A stretch of 64,000 bases of DNA. Origin: Chlamydiia bacterium (lineage in GTDB: Bacteria; Chlamydiota; Chlamydiia; Chlamydiales; GCA-2402025). Under the pieces are notes generated by a model that searched no databases, was not told the origin of the DNA, and worked only from the letters and a program-made list of their open reading frames with translations. Each line of letters starts with the position of its first letter. The first letter of the stretch is position 1. The translations under genes and the position numbers were made by a program. The DNA lies in contig JAUICV010000003.1 of assembly GCA_030427725.1 (NCBI GenBank), positions 62,001 through 126,000 on the forward strand, written 5' to 3'. Below, piece by piece: positions 9,643 to 18,023 of the stretch.

Positions 9643-9805
9643 GTTTATTTACCTCTTAAATAAATCTTATTTAGAATAGCTTAAATTAATAGGTAATTAA
9701 TAACAATAATAACACTTTGTTTGTTTTTGATAGTTTTTGTCACGTTTGCTCTATGAAAAAATTTAAAAATGCCATATCCTCTAGAGCTTGTATGAAGGTC
9801 TTTTA

Positions 9806-10582
9806 ATGAAAACAAATACAATTATTCTTAAGTTCGGCGGAGCAGCTTTTAAAAAACCAGATGATTTTATAAAAAGAGCTAGTTTTATTAAAAAATTAAC
9901 TAATCAATATGGTCGAATTGTTGTTGTAGTAAGTGCTATGGAAAATATGACTAGTGATTTACTCAACTTGGCTAAAAAAATTCATGAAGATCCTCCAAAA
10001 AGAGAGCAAGATATGCTTGTTTCAATTGGGGAAAGAATGAGTATGGCTTTATTGGCAATGGCTCTTAATAAATTAGGTTTAGATGCTGTTAGTTATACAG
10101 GGAGTCAATCGGGTATTATTACAACAAGCTCCCATTTTGAGGCAAAAATCATAGATGTAAGACCAGTTAGGATTTTAGAGGCCTTAAGTCAAAATAAAGT
10201 TGTTATTGTTGCTGGATTTCAGGGGGTCAGTGAAAAAAAGGAAGTTACGACTTTAGGTCTTGGTGGATCAGATACAACAGCTGTTGCGCTTGGCGTTGCT
10301 TTAAAGGCTGAAATTGTACGGTTTTGTAAAGATGTTGAAGGGGTCTATAAAGTAGATCCCAAAAAGGAAAAATTCCAAAAGCCGTTTTCTTATTTGAATT
10401 ATAATGAAGCATTAGCGATTGTGCAAAACGGGGCTAAAATTTTACATCCTCGAAGCGTTTTGCTTGCAAAACGAAATAAGATTCCTCTTTTGGTAGCATC
10501 TTTTCTGCCAGCTTCTTTTGAAGGAACTTGGATAGAAGATAAGGGTTTAGTAAGAGATTCAATGTGTGTATATGAAAATTAG
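9806..10582 (+). CDS. Aspartokinase-type amino acid kinase without ACT domain
   Basis: 258 residues of the amino acid kinase fold. KFGGAAF at the N-terminus corresponds to the KFGGTS phosphate-binding motif of aspartokinases; GERMSMALLA, LGLGGSDTTAVALG, CKDVEGVYKVDPK and GAKILHPRSV follow in the canonical order. It stops where the regulatory ACT domains of LysC would begin, so it is a catalytic domain alone, about 60 percent of normal aspartokinase length. Known aspartokinases phosphorylate aspartate for lysine/diaminopimelate and threonine synthesis. Lack of ACT domains predicts no feedback inhibition by lysine. I chose ATG 9806 with GAAGG eight bases upstream over TTG 9788. The unknown gene at 10591 follows eight bases later. 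Confidence 0.85.
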   Translation: MKTNTIILKFGGAAFKKPDDFIKRASFIKKLTNQYGRIVVVVSAMENMTSDLLNLAKKIHEDPPKREQDMLVSIGERMSMALLAMALNKLGLDAVSYTGSQSGIITTSSHFEAKIIDVRPVRILEALSQNKVVIVAGFQGVSEKKEVTTLGLGGSDTTAVALGVALKAEIVRFCKDVEGVYKVDPKKEKFQKPFSYLNYNEALAIVQNGAKILHPRSVLLAKRNKIPLLVASFLPASFEGTWIEDKGLVRDSMCVYEN

Positions 10583-10590
10583 CTAAGTTT

Positions 10591-12480
10591 ATGAACTTTT
10601 TGGAAAATTTGCTTTCAGAAGATCGCGAAAAAGAGATGACTGATGATTCTTTTCTCGGTTATGACAAAATATCACATTTGATTTTAAAAGAGTTTAAATC
10701 AAGTGTTGATGACAAAGACTTTTCGGAGAGTTTTTTAACAAAACCCTATTTAAGGTGGATTGATTTTGGAAATAAATCTCTGAAGGTTTTGACCTTTTAT
10801 CCTTTCAGAAAGCATGCATCTAAATTTCTTATGGACATGCTTACAAATTATCTCCTTCCAAAAAGGTATCTCAAAATTTCTAGATGTTATTTTTGCAATC
10901 ATGAAACAGAGAAGCAGGAATTAACGGTTTGTGAGATTGTCTTAGAGTTTGAAAGTCTTTGGGAAAAAGACTTAGCTATCATGAATTTAGAGCTTAAACA
11001 GCAAGAGATTTGTTTAGGACTTAGTTCAGCATATAAAGCCCAAAAAATTTTAGAAATGCAGTGGGAAGCTCACCAGGAAAAACTTGCTCGTGTTCAAGAA
11101 ATTCTAAATTATCTGATTGAAAGATTTCCATTATCTATCGATTACGACGTTTTTACGTTAATGCAGCAAATTTTTTTAGATGTAAAACAATCGTTTAAAA
11201 TGGTGCGTGAGCCAAAGCAACTTGTGAAATTGGTGGTGGCATTATATTTTTTGCAGAAAGAACTGGTTAAAGCCTGCGAATTGGATCCTAAAAAAAGACA
11301 TCTCTTCCTAAGTATAAAACATGCAAAAATACATCAGCCACTAGGTATTAAATCTGTTTTGGGAATAAGTGTTTGTTTCAACTTTCTCCAAGAGAATGAA
11401 AATTTTTCTAAGAAACAATATTTTAGAGCGATTTCTAGTGTCGTTAGGGGCGTTGAATATGTAGAGGATTCCTATTTAGAAGTAGAGGTTGAAGAAGGGA
11501 TTGGGAAGGGATGTTATATAGAAATTTCTAAAACATCTAACATAGCATTTTCTTTAGATGAGATTAAAAAGCTTAAAAATAGACTGACATCACATCTTAT
11601 TGGAGGGATAGAGCATTTGCAAAGACCTGTCTTTATGCCCAGAAATGAAGAAGAGGTGATGAAAAATATTGTTCTATTATCAGGTCAGCTTAAGTATGTG
11701 AAAGATATTCCTCAGGTCATTATCTCATTTGATGAACAAACGTATAGTAGCTTAACCTTTACAGTGATTTTAGTTCGGCTATTACAGGATGGATGTCAAA
11801 ATGCCAAGATACTCTTAAAAATGATTAAGTCGGGGTTTCAGGTTGTTTTAGAAAGAGAAAGGATGTTGGGAAAAATCCGGCATAAATACTCAAAGGAAGC
11901 CTTAGTGATGAGAATGTCCTTAGAAGCTAAAGGGTTTTTAAGAGAAGACGATTCCATCGATTTATACAAAGCTAGGCAGTCAATTTTAAAAGAATTAGAG
12001 AAAGTTTTTGGTAGAGTGCGTGATTTCAATGGAGGGATGATATCAAAGCAGGTAGAAGCTTTTATAAAGCTCCGAAAAGCATTGGGAACGAAAGCTTCAG
12101 AAAATCGATTTTTGTTGGAAAACTTTTTCCATTCAATTTACCCCATTGAGATGAGAAGTGTCATTTCTACAAAACCATTATCAAAACTTTTTACCTTATT
12201 ATTGGATAGAATAAAACGTGGCAGCGTTGAGAGTAAGACTTGTGTAAAAGCTCAGATAGAAGGAAATGGATTCGATGTATTTTTAATTGAGTTTAATGAT
12301 CTGGGTCTTAAACAAAAAGTTGTTGATCAAATGGCCTCGCTTCAAATTATGTCTAGGAAGTTGATTCAACTGCATTTGACAACGTTAGATCGGACTTTTT
12401 TGGGGTATATCTATTTTTACGGAGAAAAAGTTTCTAAGAGAGCCTTCCAGGACGCTTTGTATAGAGCTCTTGACATTTGA
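10591..12480 (+). CDS. Large cytosolic protein of unknown function
   Basis: 629 residues, no signal peptide or membrane segment, no family recognised. Visible features: a Cys pair CYFC followed by HETEKQELTVCE near residue 97-112, which might bind metal; a helical, charged stretch at about 130-200; a middle region of mixed alpha/beta character (VIISFDEQTYSSLTFTVILV); and a C-terminal part with LTTLDRTFLGYIYFYGEK. It starts at ATG 10591, eight bases after the aspartokinase-like gene, and ends in TGA just upstream of rpe, so these genes are likely one transcription unit. Good codon usage over nearly 1.9 kb supports it as a real gene. Confidence 0.8.
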   Translation: MNFLENLLSEDREKEMTDDSFLGYDKISHLILKEFKSSVDDKDFSESFLTKPYLRWIDFGNKSLKVLTFYPFRKHASKFLMDMLTNYLLPKRYLKISRCYFCNHETEKQELTVCEIVLEFESLWEKDLAIMNLELKQQEICLGLSSAYKAQKILEMQWEAHQEKLARVQEILNYLIERFPLSIDYDVFTLMQQIFLDVKQSFKMVREPKQLVKLVVALYFLQKELVKACELDPKKRHLFLSIKHAKIHQPLGIKSVLGISVCFNFLQENENFSKKQYFRAISSVVRGVEYVEDSYLEVEVEEGIGKGCYIEISKTSNIAFSLDEIKKLKNRLTSHLIGGIEHLQRPVFMPRNEEEVMKNIVLLSGQLKYVKDIPQVIISFDEQTYSSLTFTVILVRLLQDGCQNAKILLKMIKSGFQVVLERERMLGKIRHKYSKEALVMRMSLEAKGFLREDDSIDLYKARQSILKELEKVFGRVRDFNGGMISKQVEAFIKLRKALGTKASENRFLLENFFHSIYPIEMRSVISTKPLSKLFTLLLDRIKRGSVESKTCVKAQIEGNGFDVFLIEFNDLGLKQKVVDQMASLQIMSRKLIQLHLTTLDRTFLGYIYFYGEKVSKRAFQDALYRALDI

Positions 12481-12532
12481 GGATGTCATCTTTTACCTTT
12501 TTACGAAACAATTTGTCATAACTGGAGAAAAT

Positions 12533-13267
12533 ATGGGATCCCATTTAACAACGCAGGTTGCACCGTCACTTCTTGCTGGAGATTTTGGAAGACTAGCTGA
12601 AGAGGCAAAACGGATAGAAGATGCGGGGGCAGATGCATTGCATTTTGATATTATGGATGGGCATTTCGTAAAAAATTTGACTCTAGGGCCAAAAGCTTTG
12701 GGTGCTGTTAATAAAGCAACAGATCTGTTTTTAGATGTTCATATTATGGTCTATCACCCTTTTGAGTATATTGAAAGACTTGTAGAAAATGGAGCGGATC
12801 GTATTACGTTCCATCTAGAAGCTACTGAAGATGTGGAAGAAACCCTAAATTATATAAGGAAATGTAATGTCCAAGCAGGGTTGGCTATCTGTCCTGATAC
12901 TTCATGCTCGCTTCTTCTTAAGTATTTAAATAAATGTGACCTGGTGTTGCTGATGACAGTTCACCCTGGGTTTGGTGGACAAGCCTTTATTCCTAATGTG
13001 TTGGAAGATGTTAAATTTCTTCGAGAAACGTGTGATAAGCTGGATTTAAGAAAAGGCGGAGTTACTCCCTCTAAAGACAGTCCAAAAGATGTGAAACAAC
13101 TTCCTGGCTTTGATATTCAAGTGGATGGAGGAATTAATTTTGAAACGGCTAAAGATTGTGTAAAAGCTGGCGCTAACGTTTTGGTTTCAGGGTCTCATCT
13201 CTTTAAATCAAAAGACATGGCTGCAAGCATTAAGGATATGAAAAAGTTAGAAGTTGGACACAGTTAA
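12533..13267 (+). CDS. rpe: Ribulose-phosphate 3-epimerase
   Basis: The 244-residue product shows the RPE pattern: APSLLAGDFGRLAEE at the N-terminus, HFDIMDGHFVKNLTLG with the metal-binding His and Asp, LDVHIMV, MTVHPGFGGQAF, and QVDGGINFET with the second catalytic Asp. The enzyme interconverts ribulose-5-P and xylulose-5-P in the pentose phosphate pathway. ATG 12533 has GGAGA eight bases upstream and fits family N-termini; the open frame extends further upstream to 12470 but that part has no homology-like content. A charged insertion (KLDLRKGGVTPSKDSPKD) before the last motif makes it about 20 residues longer than usual. Its stop overlaps the next start (TAATG). Confidence 0.95.
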   Translation: MGSHLTTQVAPSLLAGDFGRLAEEAKRIEDAGADALHFDIMDGHFVKNLTLGPKALGAVNKATDLFLDVHIMVYHPFEYIERLVENGADRITFHLEATEDVEETLNYIRKCNVQAGLAICPDTSCSLLLKYLNKCDLVLLMTVHPGFGGQAFIPNVLEDVKFLRETCDKLDLRKGGVTPSKDSPKDVKQLPGFDIQVDGGINFETAKDCVKAGANVLVSGSHLFKSKDMAASIKDMKKLEVGHS

Positions 13268-14229
13268 TGAAAAAAATTGTTGTCATAGGAGGGGGGACTG
13301 GTAATTTTGCAGTCTTAGAAGGGCTCAAAAACTATCCTGTGGACCTTACTGCAATTGTTTCCATGGCAGATGACGGAGGAAGTACAGGAGTTTTGAGAGA
13401 TGAACTTGGTGTGTTGCCTCCTGGGGATGTCAGGCAGTGTATCGTGGCACTTTCAGATTCATCAAGGCTTATGAGAAGTCTTATGAATTTTCGTTTTGAA
13501 AGTGGAGGATTGGAAGGGCATAGTTTTGGGAATCTTCTGTTGTCAGCTCTAGAAAAAGTTACAGGGAGTTTTGAGTTAGCCGTTGAAGAAGTTGGGAAGA
13601 TAATGGCGATTAAAGGAAATGTGATTCCTGTGACGACGCATCATACAAGACTTCGTATGGTTTTAAAAAACAAGAAGATCTTAGAAGGGGAAAAGGAAGT
13701 TTATTTATCTCAAGAAATTGATCAAGGGTATGAAAGTATCTATTTAGAGCCTTACGCGGAAGCTAATACAATGGCTTTATCGGCTATTAACAATGCCGAT
13801 CTTGTTGTTTTTGGGCCGGGCGGTCTTCATACATCTCTTATTCCAAATCTCTTAGTTGATGGGATTGTTGATGCATTAGATCAAGCTAGAGCTAAGAAAG
13901 TGTTTATCGCGAACCTGATGAATAGAAAAGGTCAGACGACAGGTTTTAAGGTGAGTGACTATGTTTCAGAGCTTGTTAAATTTATTGGAAAAGATCTTTT
14001 TGATTATATCATCGTTAATAAAGGAAAGCCTCCTCAAGAATTAATCGATATTTATAAAGAAGAAGGGGAGCTTGTAGAAAATGATCTCAAAGAAAGTAGA
14101 GTTCTCGAAGCTCATCTTTTAGGGGATCTTAAAGAAAAGGCTAGAAAAGATCTTTTAAAAAGAAACTTGATCAGACATAATTCAAAAAAACTTGCATGCG
14201 AGCTATTTAAAATTGCTGATAATCTTTGA
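13267..14229 (+). CDS. yvcK: YvcK/CofD-like UDP-sugar-binding protein
   Basis: 320 residues with the YvcK signature: GGGTGNFAVLEGL at the N-terminus, SMADDGGSTGVLRDELG, LPPGDVRQCIVALSD, and later PGGLHTSLIPNLLVDGI, with FIANLMNRKGQTTGF. These are the conserved motifs of the CofD/YvcK superfamily; YvcK members (gluconeogenesis factor) bind UDP-GlcNAc-type sugars and influence carbon flux to peptidoglycan precursors. The coenzyme F420 role of CofD is unlikely in this setting. Start ATG 13267 overlaps the rpe stop. The next gene overlaps its last 38 bases. It is an insertion between rpe and efp relative to the short chlamydial rpe-efp order. Confidence 0.9.
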   Translation: MKKIVVIGGGTGNFAVLEGLKNYPVDLTAIVSMADDGGSTGVLRDELGVLPPGDVRQCIVALSDSSRLMRSLMNFRFESGGLEGHSFGNLLLSALEKVTGSFELAVEEVGKIMAIKGNVIPVTTHHTRLRMVLKNKKILEGEKEVYLSQEIDQGYESIYLEPYAEANTMALSAINNADLVVFGPGGLHTSLIPNLLVDGIVDALDQARAKKVFIANLMNRKGQTTGFKVSDYVSELVKFIGKDLFDYIIVNKGKPPQELIDIYKEEGELVENDLKESRVLEAHLLGDLKEKARKDLLKRNLIRHNSKKLACELFKIADNL

Positions 14230-14884
14230 TTTAGATGACACTCTCATAGACACAAGTGGGTCTATTTTGCCCTTCAAGATCAAAATGATCATTGAAGAGC
14301 TTTTAGATTCAGGGGTTTCAATTGATAAGAATAAGGCTTTAAATGAGCTCAGAGTCCTAAATGCCTATAGTAGCAGTCTCCAAGAAGCCTTTTCAGAGTT
14401 TTTAGAAATAAATAGTATTAGTTTGAAATATTTAGAGCCTATTTTAGAAAAAACTTTAACAAATTTAGATGATTTATTTGCTATAGATCTCGTGCCAAAT
14501 ACTAAAGAAATTTTAACAGAACTTGTTAGAAAACATACACTTGCGATTGTGACATATGGTAAAAAACAATTTCAACTTGAAAAGTTGAAAAAAGCTGGTG
14601 TAGATACCTCAGTTTTTAGTAGGATTATTGTCAGTGAAAGTAAGGATAAAATGCCTCATTATCAAGCTCTTTTAAGTGAGCTTGATGTTCCTGCGTCTGA
14701 AGTGCTCGTATGTGGTGATCGAATTCATCGAGATCTGTCTCCTGCTAAAGAACTTGGTTTTAAAACAGTGCACCTGAAGTGGGGGCGAGGTTTAGGAGAA
14801 GAAGCTGTAGACAGCGCTGTAGACTTCTCCATCGCTAATTTAAGTGAAATAAAAGTTATTGTGAATCAGTTTGAAAATACATAA
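14192..14884 (+). CDS. HAD-superfamily hydrolase
   Basis: About 230 residues with the HAD motifs: motif I FDLDDTLID near the N-terminus (nucleophile Asp), motif II AIVTYGKKQ (Thr), a Lys in SKDKMPHYQALL and motif IV CGDRIHRDLSPAKELGF. The helical cap after motif I identifies a class I HAD phosphatase, similar to phosphoglycolate-phosphatase-like proteins. Substrate cannot be read from the sequence. No ATG exists near the 5' end; TTG at 14192 or TTG at 14213 are the possible starts, and I give the longer one. It overlaps yvcK and is followed 10 bases later by efp, so it belongs to the rpe-to-accC run. Confidence 0.85.
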   Translation: MHASYLKLLIIFDLDDTLIDTSGSILPFKIKMIIEELLDSGVSIDKNKALNELRVLNAYSSSLQEAFSEFLEINSISLKYLEPILEKTLTNLDDLFAIDLVPNTKEILTELVRKHTLAIVTYGKKQFQLEKLKKAGVDTSVFSRIIVSESKDKMPHYQALLSELDVPASEVLVCGDRIHRDLSPAKELGFKTVHLKWGRGLGEEAVDSAVDFSIANLSEIKVIVNQFENT

Positions 14885-14894
14885 AAGGTAAAAC

Positions 14895-15455
14895 ATGACA
14901 ACAACCAGCAATCAAATTAGTCCAGGGATAACCATTTCGTTAGACAATGAAATTTTTCGTGTTGAATCAGCTGTAAAAGTTACCGTAGCTAAAGGTGTTC
15001 CTTTTATTAAAACGAAACTGAAAAATTTAATCACTGAAGAGATAATTGAGAGAAATTTTAAGTTAGATCAGGAAGTTAAAGAAGTTTCACTTGAAGAAAG
15101 ATTATTAGAGTTTCTTTACATGGAAGGAAAGGATTATCTTTTCTTGGATGTAGAACAGTTAGCGCAAGTACTAGTTTCCGCGCACGTGATAGGAGATAAA
15201 GTTAACTTTTTGAAAGAAAGTACTCAACTAAAAGCTTTGTTTTATGGTGATACAATTTTTTCAGTAGAGCTACCGCAGTTTTTAGAGTTGATGGTTGTCA
15301 AAACTGAGACACCTCAATCAACAGTTGCTGTAGCAAACTCAAATAAGTATGCCATATTGGAAACTGGAGCTAAGGTCGAAGTTCCGTTGTTTGTTGAGTC
15401 TGGTGATATTGTCAAAGTTGATACGGCGACATGTGAATATATTCAAAGGGTTTAA
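14895..15455 (+). CDS. efp: Elongation factor P (divergent paralogue)
   Basis: 186 residues with the three-domain EF-P layout and the C-terminal signature TGAKVEVPLFVESGDIVKVDTATCEY. EF-P enters the ribosomal E site and relieves stalling at polyproline. The tip loop that normally reads KPGKG is here TVAKG, with a candidate modified Lys at position 33, so the loop is altered. Chlamydiae commonly carry two EF-P genes, and this one sits beside accB/accC as the first paralogue does in Chlamydia. A GGTAAA purine stretch precedes ATG 14895. Whether it keeps canonical EF-P function is open. Confidence 0.92.
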   Translation: MTTTSNQISPGITISLDNEIFRVESAVKVTVAKGVPFIKTKLKNLITEEIIERNFKLDQEVKEVSLEERLLEFLYMEGKDYLFLDVEQLAQVLVSAHVIGDKVNFLKESTQLKALFYGDTIFSVELPQFLELMVVKTETPQSTVAVANSNKYAILETGAKVEVPLFVESGDIVKVDTATCEYIQRV

Positions 15456-15480
15456 TGAAAGGTTAGATAGAGGAGTTTTT

Positions 15481-15933
15481 GTGGATATAGATCAGATCAA
15501 AGAGCTTATTAAAACGTTAGAAGAGTCAGGTTTAGACAAGTTGACTCTAAAAGATAAAGATGGCAGTGAGATTCATTTGGAGAAAACTGCTCAACCATCT
15601 CCAAGGGTTGTTACAGAACACGCTGCTCCAGCTGTTGTGCATCAAGTGGCTCCTTTGCAATCTGCTCCACAGCAGCCGCAACAAGCTGAGGCTAGTGTAG
15701 GAGAGAGTATTACATCTCCATTAGTTGGAACTTTTTACTCGGCTCCATCTCCTGAAGATCCTCCTTTTGTAAAAGTTGGAGACATGGTCAAAGAGGACTC
15801 TGTTGTTTGTATTGTAGAGGCCATGAAGGTTATGAATGAGGTAAAGGCTGGAAAAAGTGGTAAGGTTACACAAATTTGTGTATCGGATGCCGATCCAGTT
15901 GAGTTTGGAACAAAATTATTTACAGTAGAGTAG
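15481..15933 (+). CDS. accB: Biotin carboxyl carrier protein of acetyl-CoA carboxylase
   Basis: 150 residues from GTG 15481, which has AGAGGAG six bases upstream; the longer open frame back to 15349 runs inside efp and is not homologous in character. Typical order: N-terminal helix VDIDQIKELIKTLEESGLDK, an Ala/Pro/Gln-rich linker at about 40-75, then the biotinyl domain with SPLVGTFYSAPSPEDPPFVK and the biotin site EAMKVMNE (Lys is biotinylated). It carries biotin between the carboxylase (accC, next gene) and carboxyltransferase in the first step of fatty acid synthesis. Confidence 0.96.
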   Translation: MDIDQIKELIKTLEESGLDKLTLKDKDGSEIHLEKTAQPSPRVVTEHAAPAVVHQVAPLQSAPQQPQQAEASVGESITSPLVGTFYSAPSPEDPPFVKVGDMVKEDSVVCIVEAMKVMNEVKAGKSGKVTQICVSDADPVEFGTKLFTVE

Positions 15934-15940
15934 GTTCTAT

Positions 15941-17311
15941 ATGAAGAAGGTTTTAATAGCGAATCGAGGCGAGATAGCAGTTAGAATCATAAGAGCGTGT
16001 CAGGACTTAGGACTGCATACAGTTGCGGTTTATTCTCAGGCAGATGCAGAAGCGCTGCATGTCTTACATGCAGATGAAGCAATTTGTATTGGAGAGGCAG
16101 CTCCTGCAAAGTCATACTTGAAAGTATCAAACATCTTGTCAGCTTGTGAGGTGACAGGTGCTGATGCCGTTCACCCTGGCTACGGGTTCTTATCAGAGAA
16201 TGCGAATTTTGCAGCGATATGCGAAAGTTCTGGGCTTACTTTTATTGGACCTTCTTCAGAAACGATTTCACTATTAGGTGATAAGGCTCAGGCTAAAGCG
16301 TTAGCTAAAAGTGTTAAATGTCCTGTAATCCCTGGAACTGATGGGGTTGTTGAAACTTTAGAAGAAGCTCTCGATCAAGCAGAGCAGATTGGATATCCGG
16401 TTTTTATCAAGGCCTCAGCTGGAGGTGGTGGTAAAGGGATTCGAGTAGCTTTTGATGTAGAAGACTTTAAAAAGAAGTTTGTTCAAGCGAAAACAGAAGC
16501 AGAGATTTCCTTTAATAATTCAGATGTTTATCTAGAAAAGATGATCGTTAATCCAAGACATATCGAAGTGCAACTTTTAGCAGATAAGCATGGGAATGTT
16601 TTACATCTTGGGGAAAGAGACTGTACAGTTCAAAGACGTAGGCAAAAGCTGATTGAAGAGACTCCAAGTCCTGTGTTAACGCCAGCTTTAAGAAAGAAAA
16701 TGGGTGAAGCTGCTGTGGCTTTAGCAAAAGCTGCTAATTATCATACAGCTGGAACGGTTGAATTCTTACTTGATGAAGATAATAATTTTTACTTCATGGA
16801 AGTTAATACTAGAATTCAAGTTGAGCATACGGTCTCTGAAGAAATTACAGGAATAGATCTTCTTGTTGAGCAAATTAAAGCTGCTAGAGGAGAAAAGCTT
16901 AAGATGAAACAGAAAGATATTCAATTTTCTGGTCATGTCTTTGAATTTCGAATCAATGCAGAAGATCCGAAAAACAACTTTTGTCCTTCTCCGGGATTAT
17001 TAGAATATTATATTCCTCCTGGTGGTCCGCATGTACGGATCGATAGTGCTTGCTATTCTGGGTATAAAATTCCTCCAAACTACGATTCAATGATTGCGAA
17101 ACTTATAGTGAAAGGTAAAGATCGAACTGAAGCAATTCAGATAGCGAAAAGGGCCTTAAAAGAGTTTCACATCGGAAGCATTCATACAACAATAGCTTTT
17201 CATCAATACATGTTAGAGAACGAAAAGTTTTTATCAGGTGTTTATAACCTGAATTTTGTAGATGAGCTAGTTGAATCAGGTGAGCTTTTCAAAGAGACTT
17301 CTAAAGTCTAA
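15941..17311 (+). CDS. accC: Biotin carboxylase subunit of acetyl-CoA carboxylase
   Basis: 456 residues with an ATP-grasp fold. Motifs: KKVLIANRGEIAVRI at the N-terminus, HPGYGFLSEN, the glycine-rich ATP loop KASAGGGGKGIR, LGERDCTVQRRRQKLIEE, MEVNTRIQVEHTVSE with the catalytic Glu/Asn/Arg residues, and RINAEDP near the C-terminus. It carboxylates biotin on AccB using ATP and bicarbonate. Start ATG is seven bases after the accB stop, and length and motifs match the family fully. The accB-accC pair after efp is the same order as in Chlamydia. Confidence 0.98.
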   Translation: MKKVLIANRGEIAVRIIRACQDLGLHTVAVYSQADAEALHVLHADEAICIGEAAPAKSYLKVSNILSACEVTGADAVHPGYGFLSENANFAAICESSGLTFIGPSSETISLLGDKAQAKALAKSVKCPVIPGTDGVVETLEEALDQAEQIGYPVFIKASAGGGGKGIRVAFDVEDFKKKFVQAKTEAEISFNNSDVYLEKMIVNPRHIEVQLLADKHGNVLHLGERDCTVQRRRQKLIEETPSPVLTPALRKKMGEAAVALAKAANYHTAGTVEFLLDEDNNFYFMEVNTRIQVEHTVSEEITGIDLLVEQIKAARGEKLKMKQKDIQFSGHVFEFRINAEDPKNNFCPSPGLLEYYIPPGGPHVRIDSACYSGYKIPPNYDSMIAKLIVKGKDRTEAIQIAKRALKEFHIGSIHTTIAFHQYMLENEKFLSGVYNLNFVDELVESGELFKETSKV

Positions 17312-17366
17312 AATAGCTTGATATTTTCTCTTTGCATCAAATAGGCTGAAACCTATTTCAAAATCG

Positions 17367-18014
17367 ATGATAGGGAGAGTCAAATTGAGATTGAAGTTTA
17401 TCGTAGTTTCATTGTGCTTATGTCTAATCAATGGTTTTGCTGTGAGTGAAGAAATACTAGATTCAAGTATCTATAGTCCATTTTCTGGTGAGTTAAAGCC
17501 TTTAATTTCAAAACATCAAATTGAGCAAAAGATTCAAAATCTTGCAAACACTTTAGAAAGTGATTATGCGGGAAAAGACATCGTTTTTGTTGCAGTTATG
17601 AAAGGATCTGTTTGCTTTGTATCTGATCTGATGATGAATCTTAACCATCGTTGCCATTTAGAAATTATCCGTGCGTCAAGTTATGGTTTAAAAGGTGCTC
17701 AAAGAGGGGAGCTTACTGTTCTTGGGTTAGGGTCTCTTTCTTTACAAGATAAACATGTAATTATTGTGGATGATATTTGTGACTCTGGTCAGACAATGAT
17801 TAAGCTTAAAAACCATTTAGCAGAGTTAAATCCAGCATCGATAAAAACCTTGGTATTACTAACTAAAAATGTAGAAAAACTAGCAGGGCACAGCAAGGTG
17901 GATTATAGTCTTTTTGATATTGAAGATCACTTTGTTGTTGGATATGGTCTTGATTACAAAGAGTATTTCAGAAATCTTCCAGGTATTTATCTTTTCGAGT
18001 CTAGACAACAATAA
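17367..18014 (+). CDS. hpt: Hypoxanthine phosphoribosyltransferase-like protein with signal peptide
   Basis: The domain from about residue 42 on is a purine phosphoribosyltransferase: FVAVMKGSVCFVSDLM (PPi loop region), a substrate-loop SSYGL, the PRPP-binding motif VIIVDDICDSGQTM with the acidic pair, and DHFVVGYGLDY near the end. Hypoxanthine/guanine PRTases convert base plus PRPP to nucleotide. Unlike normal cytosolic Hpt (about 180 residues), this 215-residue protein starts with basic residues, a hydrophobic core (FIVVSLCLCLINGFAV) and SEE, a classic signal peptide. TTG at 17385, seven bases after GGGAGAG, would give an even more standard signal peptide, so export is predicted from either start. 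Confidence 0.87.
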   Translation: MIGRVKLRLKFIVVSLCLCLINGFAVSEEILDSSIYSPFSGELKPLISKHQIEQKIQNLANTLESDYAGKDIVFVAVMKGSVCFVSDLMMNLNHRCHLEIIRASSYGLKGAQRGELTVLGLGSLSLQDKHVIIVDDICDSGQTMIKLKNHLAELNPASIKTLVLLTKNVEKLAGHSKVDYSLFDIEDHFVVGYGLDYKEYFRNLPGIYLFESRQQ

Positions 18015-18023
18015 GCTGTAGTT

